A stretch of DNA of 64,000 nucleotides from assembly GCA_028274465.1 (NCBI GenBank), contig CM051458.1:33554692-33618691 (forward strand), in the 5' to 3' direction. The notes beneath the pieces are model-generated. The model saw only the letters and a program-made list of their open reading frames with translations, was not told the DNA's origin and made no database searches. The stretch is from Plantago ovata. Its lineage: Eukaryota > Streptophyta > Magnoliopsida > Lamiales > Plantaginaceae. The position numbers and the translations under genes are program-made. How positions within the stretch are numbered: the stretch's first letter is position 1; every line of letters starts with the position of its first letter. Shown here one piece after another: positions 10,059-21,161 of the stretch.

Positions 10059-11899
10059 CTACGAACTCTTGTTCCTCCGGTTTTCTTGAATTGGGGGTGG
10101 CCAGGAGACGTCTAGCTTCCTCGAGAATATATATTTCAATATGTCGGATCTTGGCGTATTTAAGTCCGTGTAGTTGCTAGATCGCCTTGGAGGTGACCTC
10201 CTAGGAGGAGACCTCTTGTCTCGGAAATCATTTCTCGAGTGACCCTCTCTGATCAACCCATGCTTTTGGTCTTTTCTTTGCTTTCCGGGATTTTGTCAGC
10301 GAGGAGGGTACTCCTTCTCTTTTTCTTTCTCCTTCCCTTTTTCCTTGGGAGGATTGGTTCTTACTGTGACGGTCTTTCGGAATTCCTCAGCCTCGAGGAA
10401 ATCCTTGCAAACTTTTGCCAGTTGTACTTCATTCTCTACACACGATGCTGAGAGCACCTCTTGGAACTTGATGTTGGTAGTGTTACCATACAAGTATTCT
10501 TTTCTCTCATTGATCGAGTGATCTTCAACTTGGAGGGCTGCTTCATGAAAGCGATTGATGAAGTCCCTCAAGTCCTCATTGTTTTTCTGAACAATTCGGC
10601 CAAGTACCTCACTCTTCTCTTGGTATTCATGACCTTCTCGAATCGCTTAGAGAACTCCTTGCAGAGATCTCTATATAACTTGATGGAGCGATGAGGGAGG
10701 CGCGACCACCATTTCATGGCTTCTCCGTAGAGGTTAGCCGGGAAGAGAAGTGCTTTGGTACTCGAGTCATGACCGTAAGCATCCATCTTCGTGCCAAATC
10801 TTACCAAGTAGTCCTTCGGACAACTCGTTCCATCATAACTTTCAAAATTGGGAAACCTCTTTCGATTTTGGCTTGGTGGCTTCTTATCTCGTCGCACAGT
10901 GGGCTCGGATCTTGGTCTTGCTCTTTCTCTTGGACAGTTCCTCGTAGAGTCTCTATCTGAGCATCAAGTGCAGACTTTCTTGCGTTGAGTTCCTCCAGAG
11001 TGAGCTTCCTCCCCGTGATCGGGTCGATCAAGGGGGTTACCTCAGCTACTGTTCTCAAGGCTTGATTTTCCGCCACAGCTTCTTGTTGGTTCTGAGGAGT
11101 TACTTGATTGGGCGTGACTTGATTGGGGAGAGCGGGTGGCGTAGCGACCACCTGAGCTCTATTTTCTTGTTGAACCACATTTGCTATGATGCCCGTATCC
11201 TTCTATCAATCAAATCCCTCAAATCATCTGGGGCACCTTGAGGTCCTAATCTCGATTGAACTCTTGAAGGTCCAAGCCGAGATTGGATTGGCCTTGTGCT
11301 GGCTCTCGAATGTGCTTCATCTTGCACAACCGGTGCTCTTCCTTGGGATTGACGAGGGGCAACCAAAGTGTCACGAGGTTGCTCCTGCACTGGTACTTGT
11401 TGTACTCCTCGAGCTTGGAGTTCAGCATTAACTCTAGCAGCCTCATTGTCCCCTACATATCCTTTTAATGTAAGAAAGAACAAGCCGTATTGAGCTTCGC
11501 CCATCCCAAAATCTGATGGTCGGACTACGCGCCCATTAGGAAGGGTGAAGTTCCCTGCGGTCGGTTGAGGAGGTTCACTGCTATGGGCGGTGGATTAATA
11601 GCTACTTGAGGAGGCTGCCCTCTTGGCGCGGCGTTGTTTGTGACTCTCAACGCTCCATAGGAACTTCCTACCGGAACTCCTTGCGGGTTATTATCCCCCG
11701 ATCTTTCTTCTTGGGAGTTGGTGACATTGGTGAATGCCCCCTCCGTATAATCTGGGTTCCTCGCAACATTGTTATTTCTCGGTGCCCTTGGAGCAGCAGG
11801 CGTTCCTCCTCCTCGACCATTTGTAGGGGGACGACCCCTGGGTCGAGGAGGATTCCTAGGTGGTGCATTAGCAAGAAGGTTGATTCTTCTGGGAGGCAT
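10059..11899 (-). pseudogene. gag: Frameshifted Ty3 gag remnant
   Basis: Several minus-strand frames together cover one gag gene. The start is at 11899 (MPPRRINLLANAPP, Pro/Arg/Asn rich). A Gln-rich piece follows (11504-11184), then a coiled-coil-like piece (11178-10801, LTLEELNARKSALDAQIETL). The conserved Gag core is at 10897-10568 (FESYDGTSCPKDYLVRF, AMKWWSRLP) and 10571-10296 (MRDFINRFHEAALQ). The last basic piece (10256-10059) leads to the protease frame. At least four frame changes make it non-functional. The start lies about 70 bp inside the primer site, as expected. Confidence 0.75.
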
Positions 11900-11969
11900 C
11901 TTCGTGAAGTATCACGAGGAGAGTGCTTGGCTCGACCAGTAGGGCTAGGAATGACCTTTCGATCGGATT

Positions 11970-11987
11970 CCCACAGATGGCGCCAAA
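11970..11987 (-). other. Primer-binding site of the decayed Ty3 element
   Basis: The minus strand reads TTGGCGCCATCTGTGGGA directly after the LTR end at 11988. GGCGCC-type primer sites are typical of plant Ty3 elements. I do not assign the priming tRNA. Confidence 0.75.
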
Positions 11988-12823
11988 TGTTGAAGGGTAA
12001 TTCGTACTTCTTTCTAAGTTCACAGTAGATCGTCACAATAAGCTATTCTAGGTCTTCTTCATGTAGTATTCCTCTTGTAATGATAGGAAACCTTCTTGTA
12101 GCTTCCTCGTACATGAAATATACTGGAGGGGGGGTTGGTGTATCTTGCCCGGTCTGTAGGATATCAGACCGGAGTGACGACTTTACGTGTAGGGAGTTCT
12201 GAGGCTTCCCTAGTACGAGTAGTAAATGTTGTGGGTGAGTGGTAGGTGAGAGGTGTTAATGCTTACCCGCTGGGTAATGAATGAGCTCCTTATATACTCG
12301 TAGTATCTTAATGTCACTCCTTGTAGGATCGTGACAAGTTTCCGGACGAGATTGAAGCCTCCTTAGGCCCAAGCCCATTAAGGAGGTCCATGGGCCTTGG
12401 CCCAAACATCTTGGCTAATGTTGAGAGGGCAATATGGAGTTTTCGGGTCCCACAAAGTAATCTGGAAGACGGGCCCCACTAGGAGCGACCATGGGTGGTC
12501 GCCCTTGGTCCTCGTGCCTTCCTCGTACGTATGTGGTCCGAGTAGTGCTCTGCCTAGTTTCTCTCAGAGAGTGTTACCTTGACGTAAGGTCCTCCTCGAG
12601 CCCTAGAGATGCGCCTCGAGCTCAATAGCTGCCTTGTCCTTGTAATGAACTTATCTTGAGGGTTGGCCTCTTAGTGATGGTTGGACCCTATGTTGGTCGA
12701 ACCACACCTTAGTGACATACTTGGGTGTGGTCGCGCCCCTTGAGGGACGGCCTATGATGCTTTGTCGCGCTCTTAGACCGCTCCAGTTCGTACATGTGGA
12801 CTGGACATATTTCAACAATAACA
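11988..12823 (-). repeat. 5' LTR of the decayed Ty3 element
   Basis: This 836-bp LTR starts (minus strand) TGTTATTGTTG at 12823 and ends CTTCAACA at 11988. It aligns over its whole length with the 824-bp solo LTR at 54585-55408, including the GTCCAGTCC box near the start and the CTTCAACA end. That comparison fixes both edges. Confidence 0.85.
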
Positions 12824-13330
12824 TTATGAATCAATTTTTATATATATTTTGTTCATTTTGTGTTTATACGTGTATTAAAACTGCTAGAATTCTGGAAAAC
12901 TGGCTCCGAATTGGAGCAAATTCCATTTTCCTTCAGGCAGGTTTCAGCCACGGATAGAACTCTATCCGTGGCAAAAAGAACCAACGGATATCATCTATCC
13001 GTAAACCTGTACATCTGGATTTTTTTTAAATAATATGAGGTGTCACGGTTAATAAATTATCCGTGACTGGTTATTACCACGGATTGATTTTAACCGTGGC
13101 ACAGCCCGGAGCCCGGATTCAACCCGGTCAAGCCACTATACGTCGCTAATATCCCGATCCGTGGCCTATAAGTAGCCACGGATATTTATCCGTTGCTATT
13201 AGGCTGCTACGCCAAGTTTAGCGACGAGCTTATTAGCAACAGATCTATCTGTGGCTACGCCCTTTTAGCCACGTTTCGGTCTCTGTAGCCACGGATCTAT
13301 CCGTGGCTAAAAGACAGATTTCTTGTAGTG
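12824..13330 (+). mobile_element. 3' end of a CACTA transposon, truncated
   Basis: The segment ends CTTGTAGTG at 13330, the inverse of CACTACAAG. It is filled with subterminal CCACGGATA / TATCCGTGG words in both orientations, the usual transposase-binding repeats. It is colinear with 59880-60387, the 3' end of the complete CACTA at 53690-60387. The Ty3 element at 12823 cuts off everything upstream. The 3 bp after the end are TAG, matching the 3 bp before the 5' end of the complete element. Confidence 0.85.
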
Positions 13331-14176
13331 TAGGCCCCAAAGCATTAAAAAACATTTAATTACATTTTTTAGTGGGAAATGTAATCATGGGCTAACATGT
13401 GGCACATAGGACCCACAAATAAACTTTAATTAAACCCAAAACCGTAAAGAGTGCTCTTACTTGAGTTTGCAATATAATTAATATTTTTAAAGTATGCAGA
13501 GTATTATATGACCACAGTAATAGGGAAACATATTTATTCTGAATCCTCCGGACACAGAAGGGTTATCCTTTCATTTTTACATAAATGAAATTGAATGTCT
13601 CTGTTTAGTAAACCGTAATTTTTTTTGTTTTGTGTGTGTTGAGTAAGGTCAAACTTGAATAATTTCATATTCATATATTTGTTAGTTAATACACTTATCT
13701 CCTAAGTTTTATTGGTATTTGTTTCTACCTGTTTGAACTGATCACAATCTAGCATTTATATATGTTACATGACTTGTGAAGTTTAAATTATACTTCTTTC
13801 TTTTCTTTTATATTTTCCTAAGTGGTAAAAGTTATCAATTTTAAGGAATAATATTAAATAGTATGAGTATTTAATTGTAAATGAGTGATAAAGTAAGAGA
13901 GAGATTGATAAAGTGGTTATAAAGGAAAGAGATAAATAATAAAAAATTGATAAGTGCGTTGAAATTTTTTTCAAATTTGGGTTAGAAATTTTGTAAAAGA
14001 ACGTAAGTTATTAATGAAATGGAGAAAGTATCACCATATCATCATGAATCTAGGACCCCAGTTATAAAATATTGAATGGATTATATTTCAACAAATATCT
14101 CTGTCTTCTAACATCAATTTTTTTCTATTTTCTTTTACTGGAAGATAACAATTGTACCATTGATTTGGAAGAGAAG
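12824..14176 (+). repeat. Segmental duplicate of 59880-61244
   Basis: About 1.35 kb is shared with 59880-61244: the CACTA 3' end followed by identical non-transposon flank (AGTGGGAAATGTAATCATGG...). Similarity runs to the GAGAAG at 14171-14176. There the other copy is interrupted by an Athila-like LTR, while this copy continues uninterrupted and so shows the empty site. Small indels and substitutions separate the copies. Confidence 0.9.
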
Positions 14177-14240
14177 TTGGCTGACAGGGCGTCCTCTGAT
14201 CCTACTAGATTTCGTCAGGACGACAAAAATAAAGTTGGGG
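14142..14240 (+). other. Exon-like coding scrap, unidentified
   Basis: An open stretch encodes EDNNCTIDLEEKLADRASSD followed by PTRFRQDDKNKVG and then a possible GT donor (GGG|GTAAAT). The charged, non-repetitive composition stands out from its flanks. I do not recognise the family. It could be a captured exon, since it lies upstream of a candidate Helitron 3' end. The matching copy at about 61208 is cut by an LTR insertion. Confidence 0.3.
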
Positions 14241-15062
14241 TAAATTTTTTTAGAGCTGGGTGCATGGGTGGGTCGGTTTTCAGTCTTCATCACGTTGACA
14301 AATATCACATTCTTTCGTACTGTAATCGGTTTTCCTCATATCTTCAAATTTGTTTTTATTTAAGTGGTTCGGTGCATGGCTAAATTAATTCAAAAAGTGA
14401 ATATTACCTTGTGTATATATTGTCGTATGTTTTTATGTACTTTCTCCATTAAAGATTTTATGTTCATTTCTTACAACAAAATAATCTTCATGTAGTATTT
14501 AAATAAACAATGAATCAACACTTAGTCGCATGGGTGGGTGGAAGAAACGGTGTTCAAAGTACCACACGGGGAGTTAATTTGTGAAATTTGTGATCTATGC
14601 CTTATGAGTTCAACCTGTTGTACTAGGTACCCATGAGAAACGAATTTCTGATTTATACCTCATATAAGTTTGAGCATGTTGCAACATGTCACCCCGGGGC
14701 GGGGAGAAAACTTGTGATATGTCTTCTGAGTTTTAGACTATTGACCCACCGTCTTCACGAGGAAAAATTATGTAATCTTTGTCTACTGGGTTTTAGACAC
14801 GTATATAAAAAAAACAACAAATTATCCATAAATTCAACTTTTACTATCATAAAAAAAATGTACTTGTGATTTTGTTTTAGTCAAATAGTGTCGTTTGTTA
14901 ACTGTAGCTCTTACATACTATATGTTCATATATACCCGTCGTCCGTCGATTTTTTACGGGACAATAATAATGCCAAAGCAATCTCTCCATAATGTTACCT
15001 AATGTTTAGGTATATGTTATTGAAATTTAGGATGATTATCCATTGCAACTTAAGATGATCAT

Positions 15063-15097
15063 CCGTGGCGTTGCCACGGACCACGGGTATTTACTAG
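15063..15097 (+). mobile_element. Candidate Helitron 3' terminus
   Basis: A perfect 7-bp hairpin (CCGTGGC, loop GTT, GCCACGG; 15063-15079) is followed 15 nt later by CTAG at 15094-15097 and then T. A hairpin shortly upstream of CTRR with a T target is the Helitron 3' signature, and plant Helitrons often carry an ACGGGTATTTACTAG-like end. I did not find the 5' TC end or a Rep/helicase gene, so this would be a non-autonomous copy. Confidence 0.5.
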
Positions 15098-15798
15098 TTT
15101 GGTATGATGTATGAGTATGTGTTTCTTTATTACTGTTGAATAATGTGTTTAACTCCCCACTTTATTTTTTTTTTCTTCTGCACTGAAGAGTGAACTTCTG
15201 GAACAATGATGATTAAACACCATGCGTTATTTCGGTCAACTTTTTACTCTTGATTTTTGTCTTTGATGTTTGAATTGTCTTAACTGAACTATGTCCGACC
15301 TCAAGCTGTTATGGCGACAAGTCATGTTCTGTTCCATCGATTCTACCGCAAGAAATCTTTTGCTCGGTTCAATGTCAAGGTCTCTCTAATGTTTTTCTTC
15401 TACAACTTATGACGCCTTAGTTTATATCAGTCCTATTTGGCATTTATTATGTACTGAAATGAAATACTACTAGCTTTGGTTTGTTGGCAGAGGGTTGCTG
15501 CTGGTTGTGGCTTGCTTCAAAACTTGAAGAAAGCCCTAGGAAAGCTATGCAGGTTCTGCTTGTTTTTCACAGGATGGAGTGTAGGAGGGAGAACTTGCCC
15601 ATAGAGCATTTGGACACTTTTTCCAAGGTTTGCAGCTAATTTGATGTTATCTTCTGATAAGTGTGGCGTTAGATTAATTCCACTGTTAATCCTGATAATT
15701 TTTGCTTTTTGCTAGAGATACACGGATATGAGAGCAGAGTTTACCAGAACAGAAAGGCATATTCTGAAAGAGATGGGATTCATATGCCATGTTGAGCA

Positions 15799-16955
15799 TG
15801 TTGGAACTTCGTTGTTCACACGGGGAAATGTGATAGTTAGAAGATGGAAGAAGAGAGTGATAACAAAATGAAACTTGTACATTAACATTGCGAAAATACT
15901 ACACTAATAAAATTTACAAAGTAAACTTCCCTTTCTTTCTTCACGCCACCGTATGTCATGTCTTCAAGCAATTCCCGCATGGTAACGAACAACAATAAAT
16001 CAACAAGATGGCGAGTAGAGTCGATGGTTGGACCATCTCTCCTTAAGACAAATACTTGCCCCGCTCATGGTGCTTACGGAATAATGTCAATCTGTCTCCC
16101 AGGATAAAACTACTCTGTAGACGACTAAGGAGCACTCCAATAGTCGAATCTGGAAAACGTACTTTGAGTATGACTAAGTGCAAAGAGAAAGCAAATGAGA
16201 AGAGAAGTATCAAATGTCTTGGATGTATGTTTGAGAAATTAATCCCTTTCTTCTATTTATACTTCTCAAGAGACTCCATTGAAAGTGTGCAAAACCCTTT
16301 GAAAGGCTTCAATGAATAGTCACACAACTATTCATCAAGTGTCATACACTTTCGGAAAAGCAACCAATCTCCAAGAGTCACAAAACTCGCCCAAAACGAA
16401 CAGGTTTTCAATGGCTCACACCCTTTCACCAAAAGTCATGTTGGTCTGGTGGCAGAAGCTCATGCTACCAATAGGTAGGTGGCGAGTTCGATCCCCAGCG
16501 CCCACAATATTGAGTTTTGCATTTTTCTGGACATTTTTCCTTTTGGAAACATCGTGAAATCATCACGGATACACTAATTCAAATGGTTTATTTGTGTAAT
16601 AATTTCTCATTTAATCTTGAGTAATTATTTACACTAAACACAAATGAATTACACATTCCAACTTGCATTTTTGGTTGCATATTTCAAACCTCATTTGCTC
16701 TTTTCTCCCATGAATTTTAGCACAATGGATCCAATGGTATTTGAATGACTTAATTCATTCATGTATCGATCAACACACTATGTGCATTAATCACCTTTCA
16801 CCACACGGGATTTTAGTGACTTAATGCCTTAGTGACATCCATTTTAACAAATGGAAATACACGATCATGGAAAGCTTGTTTTCAACGTGTTGGGCCCAAA
16901 TGACCAATACATTGAACGAATTGAAAGCTCATTTGTTTCACTAAAACTCCCAATA
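15799..16955. mobile_element. Probable solo LTR inside a cyclin-L exon
   Basis: The cyclin-L coding sequence VEH|HPHKF is interrupted by 1157 bp that begin TGTTGGAAC and end CCCAATA. The repeat GAGCA occurs on both sides (15794-15798 and 16956-16960), a 5-bp target duplication. TGTTG...CAATA is an LTR-like imperfect terminal pair in which the final CA has become TA. No coding region is visible inside. The family and orientation are unknown. Confidence 0.65.
16442..16500 (+). other. tRNA-like B-box segment inside the solo LTR
   Basis: GAGTTCGATCC at 16484-16494 fits a Pol III B box, and TGGTGGCAGAAGC about 35 bp upstream is a weak A-box-like match. A complete tRNA fold is not evident. Confidence 0.3.
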
Positions 16956-18275
16956 GAGCATCCTCATAAGTTCATATTGAATTACCTTGCTACTCTAGAA
17001 ACTCCAGCAGAACTCAGACAAGAGGCCTGGAACATTGCAAATGACATGTAAATGTTTTAACAGAGCATGTAGTAATTACTTCTTATCATCTATTTGCCTC
17101 TATGATAAACTTGGTTTGGACAGTTTGCGCACCACATTGTGTGTCAGATTTAGAAGTGAGGTTGTAGCGTGTGGTGTCATATATGCTGCGGCTCGAAGGT
17201 TTCAATTACCGTTGCCTAAGAACCCTCCGTGGTGGGACGCATTTGATGCGAAGAAAGAAGGAATAGATGAAGTGTGTAGAGTTATGGCTCACTTATATAG
17301 CCTCCTTCCAAAGGCTCAGTACTTACCTGTATGTAACGATGGTGGATCCTTCGCAACAACATCTAATAGATCACAGGTGACAGGACCTACCAAATCAGTC
17401 AGTGCCAAAGGTATAATGAATTTTTCAAAGTGAAATAATGGCTTGTAGTTTTTTTATATCAAAGAAATATTCCAACTGCATCTGTTCGTGTATTATTAAT
17501 GTCAATTTTTTTGCATATAATATAAAGATCTCTTGGTACCTCCAGGAAGGAGTCACCAAAAATGCAGATACAGCAGGAAAGGAGACTTCAAGTCCAGTAA
17601 ATCATCAGGAAGTTGGTAAGGATGTCAAACTGAAAGGTGCTCATGACAAATTAAAGGATTTGAATAAAAGTGACGATGAATCCAAAATCTCACTCAGCGG
17701 TGGAGAGTTAAAGAAGAACCTGATCCAAAATTGATTCCTGATAATAATAGATTAGAGGTTGTAGAAAGGAACAAGAAGAGAGAGAGATTAGGGGAGACAA
17801 GGAAGAGGAGAGAACCAAGAGGAGACAGGGAAGAGGAGAGAACCAAGAGTAGAGGAGACAATGAACGGGGGCGTGATTATGACAGCGATAGAGATAAACT
17901 CAAGGAAAGAGGAGGGGGTCACCGTTCCAGAGACAAAGGAAAGGATTCTAGTGAGTTGACATCATCCAAATTGATTTTAAATTCCTCATGTTATATGCTA
18001 CTTGCAACCACATTTCTCTGCTAATATTTTGTTACACATCCCTCATGGTAACCCTTTTTTTTTTAATTAATTCTAGAATAGTGATTTCATTCGTATCTAG
18101 GAAAATGAAAAGAGAAAGGGACAAAAAAAGTCTGTTTTTGTGAGTATTATTTGCAAATTTACATTAGATGTCTCCCAGGTTTCTGTTTTCCTGTCAACGC
18201 TTTCTACGCTTAACTTTGCATTATTTGACAGAATTCTAATCACCTCTCTTTTTCAACCCAAATTATGGTGGACGC

Positions 18276-18735
18276 TGTTGGACGTTTCAACGTCTTACGG
18301 GTACCAGGATTGATTATTTTGGGCGCAACGGAAAATTCTCAACTTTTATTTATACAAGAAACTATTACAAGACTCACAAACACTCACGAGAGTTGCTGCT
18401 CTTATGGATCACTCACTTTCCTTTCACTCTAAATTTATAAGATGCTCCTTTATTTGTTTCACTTTTCTTTTTAACTCTTTCTTAATTCTTTTCACTCATT
18501 CATTACATGAAGACATATATTTATACTACATACACAACCGACATTAATAGAATAAATAGAATAGACTAGATGTTACTTTCTTTCTTTTCCTTCACCGCCA
18601 TACTGGAATTTTCTAGTGTTGATTTATTTGTTCTCTCCTTGACCGACAATCTGGAGTTCTCTGGTTGCTGCTACATATTTCTTTTCCATTCCGTTCAAGA
18701 TTCATATATTACAAATTGAGCTTATATTTTCAATA
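18276..18735 (-). repeat. 3' LTR of the cyclin-L copia element
   Basis: The LTR is 460 bp and nearly identical to 22251-22725. It is followed on the internal side by the polypurine tract at about 18736-18746 and on the outer side by the target duplication GACGC. Confidence 0.8.
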
Positions 18736-18892
18736 TCCTCCCTTAAGCTCAATTTGTTAAAGTTCGCTTTGCGTCATCCTTGTGCAACTTACTCACCTCG
18801 CACGGAATATATTGACTCCATTTCTTTGCATTCAATCTGGTTCTCTGCCAATCATCATAATATCTATATCCAAACCTTTTCGTTGAAGTATT

Positions 18893-20760
18893 TCATTGTC
18901 TTACCGCGCTTCTTGCACCAGTTCCGATTTTTCCTTTGGGTAGCTTCCTCAAAAACTGTGTATCACTTCTCTTAGTGATTCTCATTCGTTTATCCATTGT
19001 ACTCAACAATTTCTTCTCCCGTGCAACGTCTTCGGACGTTTTAAGATTGCAATTTGCATGAAGACAAATCAAATTCGCGTTTCCATATTCTTCTTGTGCT
19101 TGCGTTGCTTCATAGATTTCTCTTAAGCTTCGTGTTCTTCTTGGTGGCGACTCCGGTTCTTCGACCTCGACTGCAACTTCTTCTTCACCTTCAACAACAA
19201 TGGACTTTCCTTTGTCTTGTGGATCATTCCAATTCCACATTTGATCTTCCTCGAAGACGACCGACTTATGATATTCTTCTTCGTGATTGGGTTATATAGC
19301 TTATAACCCATCGTTCTATCTCCATATCCAACAAAAATACACTTCTCACCTTTGTCAGGTCAAGCTTGGTCCTTCTGGCCTCCGGGATTTTCACATATGC
19401 AATGTATCCAAATACTCTCAAATGCGAGACGCCTGGCTTGAATCTACTACATGCTTCCTCGGGTGTCTTGAACCGTACACTTTTTGTCGGACAACGGTTC
19501 AACAGGTACACACTCGTTGCTACGGCTTCAACCCAGAATTCTCTTGGCAAGTTCTTCCCATTAACCATGCTCCTTGCCATATCCAATATCGTGTAATTCT
19601 TCCTTTCTGCCACTCCATTCAACTGCGGCGTGTAAGCAGGCGTCAATTGGTGAATTATCCCATGATCTTTGCAATATCTCTCGAACATCTCCGATGTATA
19701 TTCGCCACCTTGATCGGACCTTAAAACTTTTATGCAGTAACCACTTTGCTTCTCCACGAGATTCTTGAACTCTTTAAAGACTTCGAATACTTCTGATTTT
19801 CTCTTAAGAAATAAACCCATGTCTTTCTAGAAAAATCATCAATAAAAGTAAGAAAGCAGTGGTTACCTCCAAGTGATATGGGCGTGAGTGGACCACAAAC
19901 ATCCGTGTGCACGATCTCCAATGGACGCGAGGCTCTCCATCTCTTCTCCTGCGAGGTACTCGGCCTATGATGCTTTCCAAGAATGCATCACATACTTCAT
20001 TCGGGTGATCGATATGAGGCAGACCTTTCACCATATTCTTCGTGGACAATAACTTCAAGCCTCCAAAATTTAAGTGTCCAAACCGTAGATGCCACAACCA
20101 CGACTCATCTTTTATGACACTTTTCATACACTTCGGTGTATCATGCTTTAGTGTTATGGGAAATAACCTATTCTTCGCCATATTAACATTTGCAATTAAG
20201 TTTCCACGTGAATCTCTAAGTGTCAAGTACGAATCTTTCATAGTGATGTTAAAACCTTTCTCCAAAATATGACCAAGGCTTAAAATGTTGCTTTTCAAAG
20301 CTGGTATGTAATAAACGTTGGATATATCACAACGATCACCAGATTTAGATTTGTAAGGAATCGTACCTTTGCCTTGGACAGGAACTTTAGAGGAGTCTCC
20401 GAACGTCACATCTCCTTGTGAAGTTTCTTCCAACTCCGTGAACATCTCCTTCTTTCCGCACATATGATTGCTTGCTCTGCTATCGAGATACCATGTGGAA
20501 TATTCATCTCCATCAACTCCTTTATGTATGAACAATGATGTTGCCCCGTCATCATTTTCGGCACTGGCATGTACATAATTTACTTGTTGCCGACCTCCGG
20601 TGTTTTGTGCTTGTCGACACTCATTGCTATAGTGTCCAAACTTGTGACAATTATAGCACTCAACATTGCTTTATCAAAAGTCTGCTGACTTACAAATTGG
20701 TTGCGTCCGACTCGTCTATAGCCTTGTCCGCATCCTTGACCTCGGGCTCATGGTGCAAAC
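18893..20760 (-). pseudogene. pol: Copia protease-integrase remnant
   Basis: Protease at 20535 downward reads WYLDSRASNHM, where DSGAS is expected, so a catalytic-motif residue is changed. GAG-pre-integrase follows (WLWHLRFGHLNFGGLKLL), with the integrase core split by a frameshift near 19930-19810. The core motifs are [18 protein letters not shown] and GVAERKN. The C-terminal linker (TRSLREIYEATQ) leads into only the first ~40 residues of an RT domain (FLRKLPKGKIGT) before the frame ends. RT proper and RNase H are deleted up to the LTR. The upstream end carries RG-rich gag sequence. Confidence 0.8.
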
Positions 20761-21161
20761 ACTTCTTGAACAGCACCGTAATTCTGTCCTCCCTGTCTCG
20801 GATAAGCTCCACGGCCTTCTCGACCACGATAATAACCGCGTCGACGACTATCTCTTCCTCGGGTTGCTGCGAACTCCAACTTGTTCTCTTCTCTAATATT
20901 CATCTTTGCTTCTAGAGCATTCTCCAACTCTTCCCAGGACTTAACCGTGTCCTTTGTTTTGTTGGCAATTTCACAAATGGTGTTGAAGTAGTTCTCAAAT
21001 ACATTCTTCTCAATATGCATGACATCCAAGATATGACGTATGCGAAGACTACTCCAATAAGGCAAGTCCCATAGGATGCTTCTCTTTTTCCATCCATATT
21101 CGCTTTTGATCTTCTCGTTATGCTTTTCCCACCCAACCTCTATTACTTTCTTGTACCCCAA
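20748..21161 (-). pseudogene. Chimeric open frame: CACTA TNP2 fused to copia gag
   Basis: This continuous 137-codon frame starts in a CACTA TNP2 transposase fragment (KKRSILWDLPYWSSLRIRHI, then DVMHIEKNVFENYFNTI) and crosses the junction near 20941 without a stop. It continues in copia Gag (SWEELENALEAKMNIREEN, then the RG-rich GRDSRRRGYYRGREGRG). The frame is the product of a deletion joining the inserted CACTA to the interrupted gag. There is no reason to think it is translated as a useful protein. Confidence 0.7.

Larger units (their letters stand above)
7400..12823 (-). mobile_element. Decayed Ty3 retrotransposon lacking RT and one LTR
   Basis: From right to left on the minus strand come an LTR (12823-11988), a GGCGCC-type primer site, a frameshifted gag region, a protease-like domain and an integrase. 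Reverse transcriptase and RNase H are missing. The expected 3' LTR is absent on the left, so that boundary is approximate. Integrase and Gag features resemble the Tat/Retand side of Ty3 elements (inference). A solo LTR of the same family lies at 54585-55408 in the opposite orientation. The right end is inserted in a CACTA terminus; the adjacent TTATG (12824-12828) would be one half of its target duplication. Confidence 0.8.
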
